Source: Seison nebaliae
Taxonomy: Eukaryota > Rotifera > Pararotatoria > Seisonacea > Seisonidae
DNA: 38,015 nucleotides
Reading direction: 5' to 3'
Assembly (NCBI GenBank): GCA_023231475.1
Contig: JALJEE010002657.1
Span: 1 to 38,015 of the forward strand
The notes below the pieces were generated by a model. The model was not told the DNA's origin. It ran no database searches and saw nothing but the letters and a program-made list of their open reading frames with translations. Position numbers and translations under genes: made by a program. Numbering within the stretch: the stretch's first letter is position 1; each line of letters opens with the position of its first letter. Positions 1 to 9,856 of the stretch are shown here, in pieces.

Positions 1-134
1 ACCGGCGCAATTGTCTGCTGAGATGCGGATGGATCGAGCATGATAATTTCAGGAACTTTGCCGGGACTCTGTTCTCGTCGGCCATTAATCACTTGTTCGA
101 GCTGCTCAATTTGTACCAACAACTGTTTCGTCAT
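1..134 (-). CDS. Partial ORF, start of an unrecognised (possibly gag-like) protein
   Basis: An open frame starts at an ATG (complement of 132-134) and runs off the left edge after 44 codons. It begins MTKQLLVQIEQLEQVI, with a leucine/isoleucine spacing typical of a short coiled coil, followed by a basic and proline-containing stretch. The base composition is richer in G+C than the flank. A short N-terminal coiled coil next to repeats and retroelement debris would fit a retrotransposon gag start, but I recognise no family motif in what is visible. It could equally be a host exon. The rest lies outside the window. Confidence 0.35.
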   Translation of the reverse strand, partial: MTKQLLVQIEQLEQVINGRREQSPGKVPEIIMLDPSASQQTIAP

Positions 135-146
135 CTGAACGAATTA

Positions 147-400
147 GAGTGAAATCCTCTCCGAAAAACTAAAAATAGAGTGAATTCCTCTCCGAAATCC
201 TCAAATTTGAGTGAATTCCTCTCCGAAAAACTACTTTTGGGTGAATTCCTCTCCGAAAGCATCTTTTTGGGTGAATTCCGCTCCGAAAAATATTTTACAA
301 GGGGAACAGTCGAGTGAATTCCGCTCCGATATTTGAGTGAATTCCTCTCCGAAAATGAGAAACAGGGTGAATTTCCCCATAAGGTGAATACCGCTCCGGG
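147..400. repeat. Nine-copy spaced repeat, ~20-bp core, ~30-bp period
   Basis: The core GAGTGAATTCCTCTCCGAAA recurs with starts near 147, 178, 209, 239, 269, 312, 335, 365 and 382. The first five are spaced 30-31 bp. Each core is followed by a 10-11 bp stretch that differs between copies. Variants replace CTCTCC with CGCTCC and the leading GAG with GGG. Copies 8 and 9 are degenerate. The core carries GAATTC. Every unit is in the same orientation. It sits directly upstream of the ORF that starts at 134 (minus strand), so it could be part of a retroelement leader or a minisatellite. Confidence 0.8.
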
Positions 401-699
401 ATTCAATTATTAACCAGAGTTTTCATAAACTACCAATAATTGAGTTATGTTATTTTTTGTGAATTTTTAATAATTTACAATGAATACAATACAATTAAAT
501 AATAATTGTCCAGTTCTTTAAATTGTAATTGTTTGATAATTTCTCTCAATGTTGTCTCTCAAGCTAAATCAAGAACAATTAAAAGATGGAATTTTTAGAT
601 TAAGAGCAATATTCTTCGCCCGCGCTTGCCTCTTTTTTTATTTAAATCATATTAACTATATGATAAAATGCAGATTTGCTTTTTAATTTCGTAAATTTT

Positions 700-1122
700 C
701 TAATTCCACGTTTTCTTATCATTATTAAAATACCACTCCTGAATTTCTCTTATTTTATCGAGGTCATATGGAAGGTTTTTAGGCAAATTAAGAATTGATT
801 TTTCAGGCGTATTATTCTCAGGAAAAAATTCTTCATCGTCGTCTAACTCATGTTTCATCTGAACCAATTTTGAGGAACATGTAGTTTCAGAATCTGGTTC
901 TTCAAATATATATCAAATATCTAAAATTCTCATCATTATATAATTCGGAATTGGGTTATCTTTCTCAACTACAATTTGAATATATACGGAATCGCCCAAG
1001 ATATTCAATATTTAATAAAACTTATCTTTCTGCACTGTGTTATCGAACAATGGATTTTCATTAAATTGTGGGTAATCAATAACTTTGTTGCATATAGTAA
1101 TTGCTTCAACATTCAAGATATA
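700..1122 (-). pseudogene. Broken coding frame, two in-frame stops, product unrecognised
   Basis: On the minus strand one frame reads as protein-like sequence for about 141 codons, ending at TAG (700-702). It is interrupted by TAA at 1012-1014 and TGA at 913-915, and bounded upstream by a TAA at 1123-1125. The C-terminal part has a natural acidic/polar composition (DDDEEFFPENNTPEK, then DLDKIREIQEWYFNN), unlike random AT-rich translation. The frame is uninterrupted by indels, so the stops look like point mutations in a once-coding exon. Short introns hiding the stops are the alternative, but I found no phase-matched splice pair. No family recognised. It may belong to the adjacent retroelement remains. 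Confidence 0.45.
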
Positions 1123-1124
1123 TT

Positions 1125-1364
1125 ATGAAAGAGAATCTGACTATTTTCCATAGCATGATATTAATTAAAGTTTTTACAAAACCTAAATAGTACAAAGTTT
1201 TAAAATAAAAGGGTTCCTCTTTATGGGGCCGAGAACTCCTCTTTCCTTCTACTAATGACGTATTAGCCATTAATATAGAAGGTCGTTTCTTATAGGGGTT
1301 TTTGTGTGATTTGGTGATGTTCATGAAATATACTTTTCATTATCACTTGCTACACATCCCTCCT
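1125..1364 (-). mobile_element. Possible LTR start with polypurine tract (weak)
   Basis: Read on the minus strand, AGGAGGGA (1357-1364) is a polypurine tract directly followed by TGTGTAGCAAG, the kind of TG-initiated end seen where an LTR follows its PPT. About 60 bp further in is a TATA-like CTATAAGAAA. It lies about 120 bp downstream of a small ORF with a transmembrane segment (1487-1684). I found no second LTR and no target-site duplication, and the far end is undefined, so this is an inference from layout only. Confidence 0.2.
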
Positions 1365-1486
1365 ATTTCGAAAAAGCTCGTCTCGAGGTTACTTGATAGA
1401 TGATGCGGTGAGGGAGAAAATGTGGAAATATATTTGTAACTCGGTTTAAGAAATACAATGTGATTTTGTTTTAAGTTTCTTTTTCC

Positions 1487-1684
1487 TTATACTGCCGTAA
1501 CCGGGTTCTTTGACATTGCGTATTGCCGCGTTAGTCTTTCTATTGTCTTTTCGCCTCCTACCACTTGTTTGCATCCGAAGAATCTCAATACCAAGATGGC
1601 AATTATTGTGCAGGCTATGATGGAGGTTACTACCAATATTTCCCCTTTTTTCACGTGGTGTTCAATATCCGTCCATGATTTCAT
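1487..1684 (-). CDS. Short ORF with one transmembrane segment, possibly an env-like remnant
   Basis: A 65-codon ORF opens with ATG at 1684 and has one strongly hydrophobic span (ILVVTSIIACTIIAILVL, about residues 16-34). This is followed by FFGCK and a basic cytoplasmic-type tail of about 27 residues. A hydrophilic stub, one membrane span and a short tail ending just before a PPT-like sequence resembles the end of an envelope-type protein of an LTR retroelement. It could also be a host exon or chance. The frame is closed by a stop a few codons upstream of the ATG, so only a fragment is present. Confidence 0.3.
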   Translation of the reverse strand: MKSWTDIEHHVKKGEILVVTSIIACTIIAILVLRFFGCKQVVGGEKTIERLTRQYAMSKNPVTAV

Positions 1685-2099
1685 TTCATTATAAGTTATA
1701 ATTTATAACTATTTTCATCTCATCATTTAACTTAAATTCCATATTACTGAATTCTCAGTGATGGACCAGTATATTTCATGTAAAATATATTTAAAAGGTT
1801 CAAACATGCCCATTAAAAAAATTAATAAAAGTAATGAAGTAAGGAATTTGGACGATCACAATTCTTCAACAAACGATCGTACGAAACTATTTAATATCTC
1901 AATTGAAAGATATTTAGAATGTAGATTATGATTTTATTATATTATTATTTAATTATTTTTAATACATAATATTATTAGCTAAATATTTGATGAGCAAAAA
2001 AACAAAGTAATTGTGGAAGATCAACGATAATTAGTTGGAAGTTACAAATTCAAAAGTTTGTGATCATTATATGAATGACATACGAACTTAAATTGTATA
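1685..2099. other. AT-rich spacer without recognisable genes
   Basis: Low-complexity AT-rich sequence, with no open frame or motif I can support. It separates the retroelement remains from the SWT1-like gene and should contain that gene's promoter. Confidence 0.6.
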
Positions 2100-3161
2100 A
2101 TGAATTTGCACTTACTTCCATTGAGCCAATCGTCCATTAATTTGGGCTGGCACATTGAACGTTCAGTTGAAGGATATTACTTATACAATCGATTTACACA
2201 TAAGTCTCTTTGGTTGAAAGATAATAAAGATGTTCCCTTTTCCTTTATGCATTCAACAATAATTTCTTCTATTTCTCAAGGAAAAATATGAAAATTATAA
2301 AATAAAATTTTCCATTCCCGTCGTCCAGTTAGTGGAAGATTATCTCAAACGAGTAGTTAGTCATTTATATTAGTTAGTATAAAAACTTTTAATTTTCATT
2401 ATCAGCCGTGGTATTCATCTTATGTAAAACATCGAAATTATCGATTTCTGAGTATCGACACCAATTTCCTGATTTCGGAAATCGATAAACTTTTATTACT
2501 TTTCCAGGAATGGAAATTGAGTGCAGCAGAAATGAAATGTATCGAATATACTCATGTTAATCTGTCGTCGAAAATGGAACTAGACGATAATACAGAGAGT
2601 GAGAGTATACGTAAAATACATTCGATGCGACCTATTCCAATTATTCATGTGTCATGGATCGTCTTACAGGAATTGGATGGTTTGAAGTTACGGGATGAGA
2701 ATATCAGAATAAGAACGAATTACGTACTGAAGAAAATCAATGAAATTATTGTAGAGCAGAAGAAGATATTGAGGAATGCATTAATTATTACCGGTTTCAT
2801 CGAATTCCTATTACTTGAGACAAATCAAGAAAGTTTTAACGCGTCACTATATCGAGAAGTTTGTGGAAATGATGATAAGATTATGAATTCAATCATTCAA
2901 TTTAGAAACAAATACAGTTCCTTTAAATTTCTTTATCTTCATCACTTGAACTTATCTCGTCCATATACAGAGTCACCTTGCTTGTTTTTGACAAAAGACA
3001 ATGGACTGATAACAAAATGTCATTGCGAAAAGATTGAAGTCTCTCAATCATTTCCGGCGTTCTTCTTCGAGAACAAATATAACATTTATCCGGAAAAATT
3101 TCTCAAAAATCATCTCGAGATTATAGAGAAAGAATGTATTCCAATTGCACCTCTAAATTAA
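2100..3161 (+). CDS. SWT1: Swt1-like RNA endonuclease: WW domain plus PIN domain
   Basis: Two exons, 2100-2231 and 2406-3161 (intron GTTCCC...ATCAG, phase 0), give 295 residues. Residues ~16-40 form a WW domain: W17 and W38 are 21 apart, with YYLYN between. The second exon carries a PIN nuclease domain with the three acidic positions in place: D62 in LSIDTNFLIS, E133 in VLQELDGLK and D242 in LTKDNGL. Yeast Swt1 combines a WW and a PIN domain and acts in nuclear mRNA quality control at the pore; human SWT1 shares the PIN domain. The order and the RPIPII..SWIVLQELD block fit that family. The protein is short and appears to lack the C-terminal helical region of Swt1. The exon 2 acceptor is well fixed by the DTN motif; the donor is less certain. 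Function is inferred from family. Confidence 0.8.
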
Positions 3162-3188
3162 AAACTGAAAACTCTAAAGAAATTTGTA

Positions 3189-3194
3189 AATAAA
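3189..3194 (+). terminator. AATAAA polyadenylation signal of the SWT1-like gene
   Basis: AATAAA lies 28 bp after the stop codon of the WW-PIN gene, in AT-rich 3' sequence. Confidence 0.5.
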
Positions 3195-3761
3195 TCTGTA
3201 AAGAATATTCGAATTATTTGACATTTGTTTCTTGATAACAATTTTCTTCAACTTTTACATGATAAAATAACAAGATTATTTGAAATAATGAACATTCTTC
3301 ACATCACTTCTCCGACTGTAAAATAAGAGAAAAAATATTTCGAGAGAAAAGCTTCGACTTACGATAAGAAAAGATTTTTTTTTGACGAATATATCGAGTT
3401 TGGAGGAAGGCAAATCGAAAGAAACAAATGAGAGAACATTATAGAAGACTATTAAGGAGAATAATAGAAGAAGAATAATCATAATGTTTCCTCGTCATTG
3501 AAAAATGTAAATTGATAAGAAAGAAAAAAATAAATTGAGATAAAAGAGAATTGTTTGGACGAATCAGAAGATTATCTCATTTTAATTTCTATTAATTTTT
3601 AATTTTTAATTTCATGTTTCTTTTCTTGAATTCGGACAATAATAATTGATTAAATATCTTTTAATGTAGAAAAATTGTATTGAAAAGAAAAGATTAATTG
3701 GAAATAAGAACATATTTCATTTTAATTATTATCTTTTACTATTATTTTAATAAGAACCACC
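3195..3761. other. Intergenic AT-rich spacer
   Basis: No coding signal seen. Mostly A/T runs with purine-rich stretches (3490-3570). It should contain the promoter and 5' UTR of the synaptobrevin gene. Confidence 0.6.
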
Positions 3762-5144
3762 ATGCCTGAGTATGCAGAGGACGAACATGTTTCCAGTAAA
3801 CGTCTCCAACAGACCCAAGCACAAGTGGATGAAGTTTAATCCAACTCTATCAAACACCTCATCATTAACTCTCATTCAAATTAGGTTATTGGTATTATGA
3901 GAAATAATGTCGAAAAAGTTTTGGAAAGAGATCAACAAATCTCTCAATTAGATAATCAAGCAGGTTCCCTATTTACTTCTCATTCATTTACTAAAATTAC
4001 GAATAACATATATTTTCGTGAAAATTTTATTTGATGGTTTGATGATTTGATGGAAAATAGATGAATTGCAAGCAGGCGCTTCGCAATTTGTTATGAGTAC
4101 AACAAAATTGAAAAAGAAGTTGTGGATGAAAAATCTAAGGGTAATAATTGAAATAAAAATCATCACCTCTGAATTGCATTTGCTTCCTTTTACTTTTTCC
4201 TATGAGATCATTCACATCTCATTCGATATATCCGATCACAAAAATGTTCACGGGATGAAAAAATATTTAATTCATTTCTTTTTAATGCTTCTTATAGTTG
4301 ATTTGGTAACAAATGCACATATTTTTGCTGTAACCGCTCAAGAGTTGAAAGTAGCGATGCGTGTGAAAAAATCACGAGTATATTATCTGATTATTATAAA
4401 TTAGCTGATTAATTTATTTTATGTTGAATTGAATATTATCAATAAGTTTATTAATAAGGAATGTTGATAATTTTCTTTTTAGTTGAACTAATTCCACATT
4501 TATTTTATAGCAAAATTGAATGATGATGCTAAGAAGTTCCAGCACATGGCTAAACAGATTAAGCGTAATTTCTGGTATGATAATATGAAGGTTCCATTCT
4601 TGAACTCCAATCCATTAACTTAACCGTTCTTAAAACTAACCACTCCAACTAATCAAATTACTTTAATTTCTCACATCAATCCCATATTAGAGTCGACTAA
4701 CTTTTATCTGCTATTTACCTCTCAATTATTGAGTGAAAAAATTGAAATATTCTTTATTTAATTTAGATGTGGCTACTATTAATAGTGACATTACTCTTCA
4801 TTATATTATCAGTCACCAGTTAGTTCATTCTTCATTCATTTCTTCTCAATTTCCTTTTTAAAGTTTATTTCGTTGTACATTCCCATTCGGTTCATAGCGA
4901 TGGAGGTGGAGGAGGAGGTGGCGGTACGAAAAATTTGCAAGGCGAAAACCAAAATGCTGTTCAACCACCTCCCCAACAACAAGTTTCAATTGAATCAAAT
5001 AATAATGAAAATGAAGATCAATTGCAGCAACAGGCATTACAACCACCACAAGCTCAGGCACAACAAGCACCACAACCCCAACAACAAATATTGGTCAGTA
5101 GAAGAAATAGAAAGAAACGATTGACACAGTTCAATTTTAATTGA
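3762..5144 (+). CDS. VAMP: Synaptobrevin/VAMP v-SNARE with alternative SNARE exons and luminal tail
   Basis: Exons: 3762-3833, 3885-3963, then either 4061-4140 or 4511-4590, then 4767-4818 and 4864-5144; 187 residues per isoform. v-SNAREs on vesicles pair with syntaxin/SNAP-25 to drive fusion. RLQQTQAQVDEV and IMRNNVEKVLERDQQIS are near-identical to neuronal synaptobrevin and include the central arginine (LERDQ). The first version of exon 3 continues ELQAGASQF..., also synaptobrevin-like. Exon 4767-4818 gives the membrane anchor MWLLLIVTLLFIILSVT. The start has a good context (ACCACCATGCC). Unlike typical VAMPs, which stop just after the anchor, this one continues about 85 residues: eight glycines, a Gln/Pro/Asn-rich stretch, then a basic cluster RRNRKKR and seven final residues. 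The tail would face the vesicle lumen or the cell exterior. Exon junctions are all phase-consistent. Confidence 0.9.
4061..4140 (+). other. Alternative SNARE exon 3a (80 nt)
   Basis: Encodes the C-terminal half of the SNARE motif and the juxtamembrane segment. It reads (D)ELQAGASQF..., ending in KLKKKLWMKNLR. It is bounded by AAATAG and a GTAATA donor, enters in phase 1 and leaves in phase 0. The layer positions +3 to +8 read A, L, A, F, T, L. Confidence 0.85.
4511..4590 (+). other. Alternative SNARE exon 3b (80 nt)
   Basis: Same length and same phases as the exon at 4061-4140. It encodes (A)KLNDDAKKFQHMAK, then IKRNFWYDNMK. Hydrophobic layer positions are kept (A, L, A, F, A, I), as are the juxtamembrane W and N. 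Only about 6 of 27 residues are identical to the first version, so this is an old duplication under SNARE constraint. It is bounded by TTTATAG and GTTCCA. Confidence 0.8.
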
Positions 5145-5225
5145 TATTTATTTTCTGTTTTGACATTGGCATTCCAAATTATTTAACCGGAAGTAGAAAT
5201 CTGATAAATTATAAATGAAAAAATA

Positions 5226-5231
5226 TTTATT
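5226..5231 (-). terminator. AATAAA polyadenylation signal of the PGRMC-like gene
   Basis: AATAAA on the minus strand, 43 bp past the stop codon of the PGRMC-like gene. The whole 129-bp spacer between the convergent VAMP and PGRMC-like genes must hold both 3' UTR ends. Confidence 0.5.
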
Positions 5232-5273
5232 ATGGAATCAACTGAAAATTTTCGTTTCTTTTCAATCTGCCAC

Positions 5274-6014
5274 TCACTCAATTTCCGGAGCCACTGCTAT
5301 TTCCGAATCTTCCACAATCGTCTTGCGTTCTCGTAACTTATCCTCACAATTCCTCTCTTCTCCATCACCATTTTCATGGTTTTTGACGAGATGTCCAACA
5401 ATTCGATATTTCTCTATAAAAGTAATTTATTCATTTCGAATAAAAAGGAAATTGTGGAAAACCTTTAAATCGTTCTATCCAGTTCTCCAATGTTTCCATT
5501 TCATCTTTGTCGAAATCAGATTTACAATAATTTTTCTTGACATCTTCTGGATTGACTGACATCGTTGCCAACAAATAAGTACAATCATTTCCGGCGAAAA
5601 GTGAATATGGTCCATCTAAACATTAGGAAATGATTTTAAAGAAATGAATAAAATCATTTAACTAGGTCCATAATATGGTGATGCTGATGTCACATCATAT
5701 ATGATTCCATCAGCTGCTAGGAATATACGGGGATTATCAATACCATTAAAGATCTTCAATTCTTCCAATGTCAAATCAGCTGAAATTATTTCTAACTCCT
5801 CATCAATCTTTTCAACATTACCTATCGTTGCTCGATATCGATTAATGATCATTTTATATAAGAGATAAAGAATGATACATAGAAGAAATCCATTGAGTGG
5901 TGTCACTTCTTCAATTAAATCAGCCATCATTCGTTCCGAAAGAGAAAGTTTGATATTCTTTTCTAGAATGTCGTCACGGGAAGAGTATAGAGGTAAATCG
6001 TCTTTCATTTCCAT
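5274..6014 (-). CDS. PGRMC1: Membrane-associated progesterone receptor component (MAPR, cytochrome b5-like)
   Basis: Three exons (5663-6014, 5463-5615, 5274-5413) give 214 residues. A single N-terminal membrane span (NGFLLCIILYLLYKMI) precedes a cytochrome-b5-like haem-binding domain: LTLEELKIFNGIDNPRIFLA, YDVT, YYGPNGPYSLFAGND and LATMS follow the PGRMC order, and the C-terminal WIERFKEKYRIVGHL matches the end of the domain. The haem-axial tyrosine region (YYGP.GPY) is kept. The family binds haem and partners with P450 enzymes and other ER proteins. The tail is charged, as in PGRMC. The start is the first of two close ATGs (6014, 6008); an upstream in-frame extension has only a GTG and reads as 5' UTR. 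Converges on the VAMP gene. Confidence 0.88.
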
Positions 6015-6351
6015 TGAGATTTTGAAGGAGAAAATTTTCCAAAACGAAATTCGAGCGTAAAAATTAAAATTAAAAAAAATCCAATTAATTTCTCTTGCAA
6101 ATTTTAATGCATTAATATGAGTGGACTTTTTTTTCACTTTTTATCAAAATCATTTCTTTAATTAAATTTTCAATTCGACTGATTAATTCAGTGACACAAC
6201 GAAATGATAATGGAAATTTTATTTATAAATAAATTGTCATTAGAATTTGTCATTTGTCTAATACGTAATGAAAGAGCGTAGACATAATAATAATAGAAGT
6301 AAATGAAAACTGTTTATCTTTTGAATATCATGATTGAAATGAAGATAAATA
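6015..6351. other. Short AT-rich spacer between PGRMC-like and SLC26 genes
   Basis: Holds the 5' UTR/promoter of the PGRMC-like gene and the 3' UTR of the SLC26 gene (both minus strand). No further gene seen. Confidence 0.55.
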
Positions 6352-7416
6352 TTAAAATTTGTCTTGAGTATTAACACGATAATTGACTGCATCGTCAATG
6401 GTGGGGAATATGTGAGGAATGGGAGAGAACAATAATTTATCGTTGAATCCCATTTGTTCTAGTCGATAGAGCATTGATGATTGACAGGCTGCTAAAACTA
6501 ATTGAATTTTCGCTGTCTCCATTATTTCGATTAATGAAACGAGAACTTTTATTCCCGCACGATCGATATAACTGATAGCTGATGCATCTAAAATGACATA
6601 ATCAACAATCTTCGTTGGAAGGAGATTGTTAGATGAGGTACAACTAATCTTATTCTTTCCTTCTGGACAGATGTTGAATAATTTCAACAACGACCGTTTA
6701 AATACATGAACATTAGGGAAGTAAATATTATCTTCATAACGAATAATTCTTATTGATTGATCATTCGTTTTATCGACATTTTCATAAAAATCTTTATTGA
6801 CATACACTCCATCAATCTTTATCAGTTCGATAACGTTCTGTGTTTGTGTTCGAATTATCATAAGAAGGAAAGTAGCAAGCAGTCCAATAATGAGACCATA
6901 TGTTACATCGAGAATGGCTGTAGAGAGGAATGTGATCAACCAGATGGAGCCTTCGATTCCATTCGTCTTAAAGAATTCACCCACATCGATAATTTTCAAC
7001 ATCATTCCTTTCAACGCCACAATGACAATTGCTGAGAGAGTCGTCTTTGGTAACGGTTCGAATAACGGTCCCAAAAAAATAAGAACGAAAAACAAAATAA
7101 TTGATGAGAAAACATTGGTCAATAAAGTACGACAACCAGCATTCACTTGTACCAACGTCCTTGAAATAGAAGCACCCATTGGTATACAACTGAAGAAGGA
7201 ACCGAAACAATTGGCGAGACCAATAGCAATCAATTCCTGATTAGCACTTATTCGATAATTATATTTCTTTGCAAATAGATCTGCTAAAGAGTATGACATA
7301 GCATAACCGATAATGGCAATTGATATACTCGAACTAATGACATCATTAAAGACATTCCAATTCATTAAAGTAACTGATGGTAATCTGAAACAAAGAGAAA
7401 AATTAAAAACAAGAAC

Positions 7417-7458
<42 letters not shown>

Positions 7459-8556
7459 CGAACCCTTTTGGTACATACTCCAAAACTGAAACACCAAATT
7501 TATCAGAAATACCAGTCACATAACTGACAGTTGTCGATAGAATGACGACGATTAATTCGATTGGAATTGGCATAAACATTTTCTGTTTAAATGGTTTATT
7601 AATACTTTCTTTACAAATGATCATTGCTCCGATACAAACGATGGCCACCACAACCGTAATACAATTTGATCGATGAATATTGGAGAGAATTCCATAACTA
7701 TTCTATTAGAGAAGAGAATTAGATTAGAAATTTCAATGGAAATATATTAATTAACATGTATCAATTTAAATATTCCACTATGTTTCTTGATAGTGAGACC
7801 GAGTAGACCTGGCAACTGACTAACGAGAACATGTAAAGCACATCCACAAATGAAACCAGCCACCAACGGTTCTGATAAATAGATGCTGATAATACCTAAA
7901 TGTAAGACGCCGAGAATTAATTGAAATAATCCATTCAATAGAGTTATCAAAGTAGCTATGTTAATTCGAGTCAATTCGTTATCAACGAGATCATCTCTCG
8001 TATTAATTATTCTCGTTATACATCCACCAGTCATCAACGACGTTATAGCAAATGTGCCAGGAGAGACATGATTGGAGGTAGCAAATAAGACATAAATCAA
8101 TACGGGAAAAAATGACGAGTATAATCCATAAATTGGCGCTACTTCAGCTAACATAGCATATGCCATACCTTGCGGTATCTGCATTATGGCCACCGTCATC
8201 CCAGCTACTAAATCACCAACTATATCTTCTTTAAATTTATAGTTCGGTAACCATTTCGTCATAGGAAGATATTGATGTAGACGATTCAACCATGCTCGTC
8301 TAGTACATTTACACGATTTCTCACAATACTTTCTCACTATTCCACTCTTGTCCTTTTTTGCTCGTCCACGTTTCTTCAATCGCTCTTGACAATCTCTCTC
8401 ATCAACCCATTGCAAATGTATTTGATTCTTAACTTTCTCATATTTACTGTCAAATTCACATTGGGTCATGTAATTCTTATTTATTCCATTTATCTCCGAT
8501 TCATTCACCACTTCTTCTAACGTCTTCTTCTCAACCAACAATTTCTCATTCTCCAT
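6352..8556 (-). CDS. SLC26-family anion transporter with STAS domain
   Basis: Three exons (7756-8556, 7464-7702, 6352-7384) give 690 residues, normal for the family. The N-terminal cytoplasmic part is charged and Cys-rich around residues 65-95. The transport core begins with the SLC26 signature AGMTVAIMQIPQGMAYAML then GLYSSFFPVLIYVLF, and continues with GTFA, the ANCFGSFF block and PKTTLSAIVIVAL. The C-terminal cytoplasmic STAS domain is clear from VILDASAISYIDRAGIKVL. Members exchange sulfate, chloride, bicarbonate, oxalate or iodide at the plasma membrane; substrate cannot be told here. The sequence looks closer to the A3/A5/A6-type group than to SLC26A11. Both junctions are phase-consistent (0 and 2). 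The second intron contains a 14-unit AAT microsatellite. Confidence 0.92.
7417..7458. repeat. (AAT)14 microsatellite in SLC26 intron
   Basis: Fourteen uninterrupted AAT units fill over half of the second SLC26 intron, between donor and polypyrimidine tract. In two frames it translates to runs of Tyr or Ile, which is an artefact. Confidence 0.95.
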
Positions 8557-9856
8557 TGTCTTTATTACAATTAAGAATGATTCGAATTCCCCTACTCCTC
8601 CTCACAACTGTGCTATTCCGTCTATTAGCATGATAACTCAATTCTAACTCTTTTTTTTTTTAATTTCCATTCAATTCTTAATAGATATTTTACTAAAAGT
8701 TTTCTGTTAATTTATTGGCCTATTTTTATAATAATTTAAAATTTTTTTATTTACACAATTAGAATCTTATCTACTTTGTCATTTTTATAGTACGTTCCTT
8801 GAATTAATGATTTGTGTTCTTAAAAATTATAAAACAAACCAAATAAACGAATAACAATATAAAAAAGAATATATATAATTAATAAATTCCTTAAATATTT
8901 TGAAATGAAGCTTAAATTTCAAATTTAAATTTTATAAATTGCTCCAAAGAAAGGCTAGTTTAAAGTGGGACCTTATAATTCATAAAATTCGTCCATGAAT
9001 AGAATTAACGTATGACAATCACATGTTATGACCTGAATGTTTCAACTACCATTCTTGTAATAACTATTTTATAAATTTACTCATTCCAGTTAAGAAAAGT
9101 TTTTATATCTTGGTTCTCATGTATCTTAATTACGATGATTGGAGTTTTAAAAAATGAACAAGATTAAGTTGGATGATTAAAGGTTTGTGTTTGCTTGTTT
9201 CTTCATTTGCATTATGTTGAATGATGAATGAATTCTAAATGCCTTAGGACCCCTTGTCATAATTCTTTTCATGACATTAACCTACAATTTACTGATAAAT
9301 ATTTTTACATATTTCTGTTTATGAATAATAGTGATCGAACAATTAATTTTAATTTAATTTTTGTTTGTAGATATTCGGGAGAATAACGCATAGAGACGCA
9401 TGTTAGAATTGCTAAATTTCGGTTAGTTATTTACTCGTAATCTTTTTATTCTATATGTAACTGATGATAAAAGATAATTCGCCAAAATTTTTTCTTTTGA
9501 ATTTTCGATAATGATAATAAAATATCTCTTAGCTGTCTGATTGGTACTGTAAGTGAATAAGTAATACATAGTTATTCTCAATGCTAATACTTTTTTCTTT
9601 TTAATAGAGAAACCAATGGAATCGACCAACCGACTAAGGGAAAATATGGATGAGAAAGCGAACGATGGAATTGGATCACATTGATTTTAAATGAAACTAA
9701 ATTATTTTGATTTAATAAAATAAATTTTCGCTCCCTATTAACCGTGTTCTTAAGAGAGAAAGAGTGATATGAATTTTAATTAAATACTGACATTTTTTGC
9801 GTTATTTTGAAGAAGTCATTTAAATATTTTACTTTTAACGAGAACCTCTTTTGATT
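8557..9856. other. 1.3-kb intergenic region, no gene recognised
   Basis: AT-rich throughout, with a T-run near 8650. A 68-codon ORF on the minus strand (9423-9629) has no family features and reads like chance translation. Lying between the divergent SLC26 (-) and orphan (+) genes, it should contain both promoters; I see no diagnostic element. Confidence 0.6.

Noticed and set aside
147-400. CRISPR-like array
   Set aside because: Spacers of 10-11 bp are far too short and the context is animal nuclear DNA; no Cas-like genes.
131-406. 91-codon minus-strand ORF across the 30-bp repeats
   Set aside because: It is translation of the repeat; the period is not a multiple of three throughout and spacers vary.
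2517-2620. Loss of the first catalytic Asp in the PIN domain (YTH in place of DTN)
   Set aside because: Extending the exon upstream to 2406 in the same frame reveals an intact IDTNFLIS; the earlier alignment was wrong.
4873-5124. Alternative frame through the VAMP tail exon (start MEVEEEVAV)
   Set aside because: It does not join the anchor exon in phase with any AG acceptor, whereas the Gly/Gln/Pro frame does at 4864.
6015-6137. N-terminal extension of the PGRMC-like protein
   Set aside because: The frame is open but begins with GTG; the first ATG is at 6014.
7403-7497. Poly-Tyr / poly-Ile coding stretches
   Set aside because: They arise from reading the intronic AAT microsatellite as coding.
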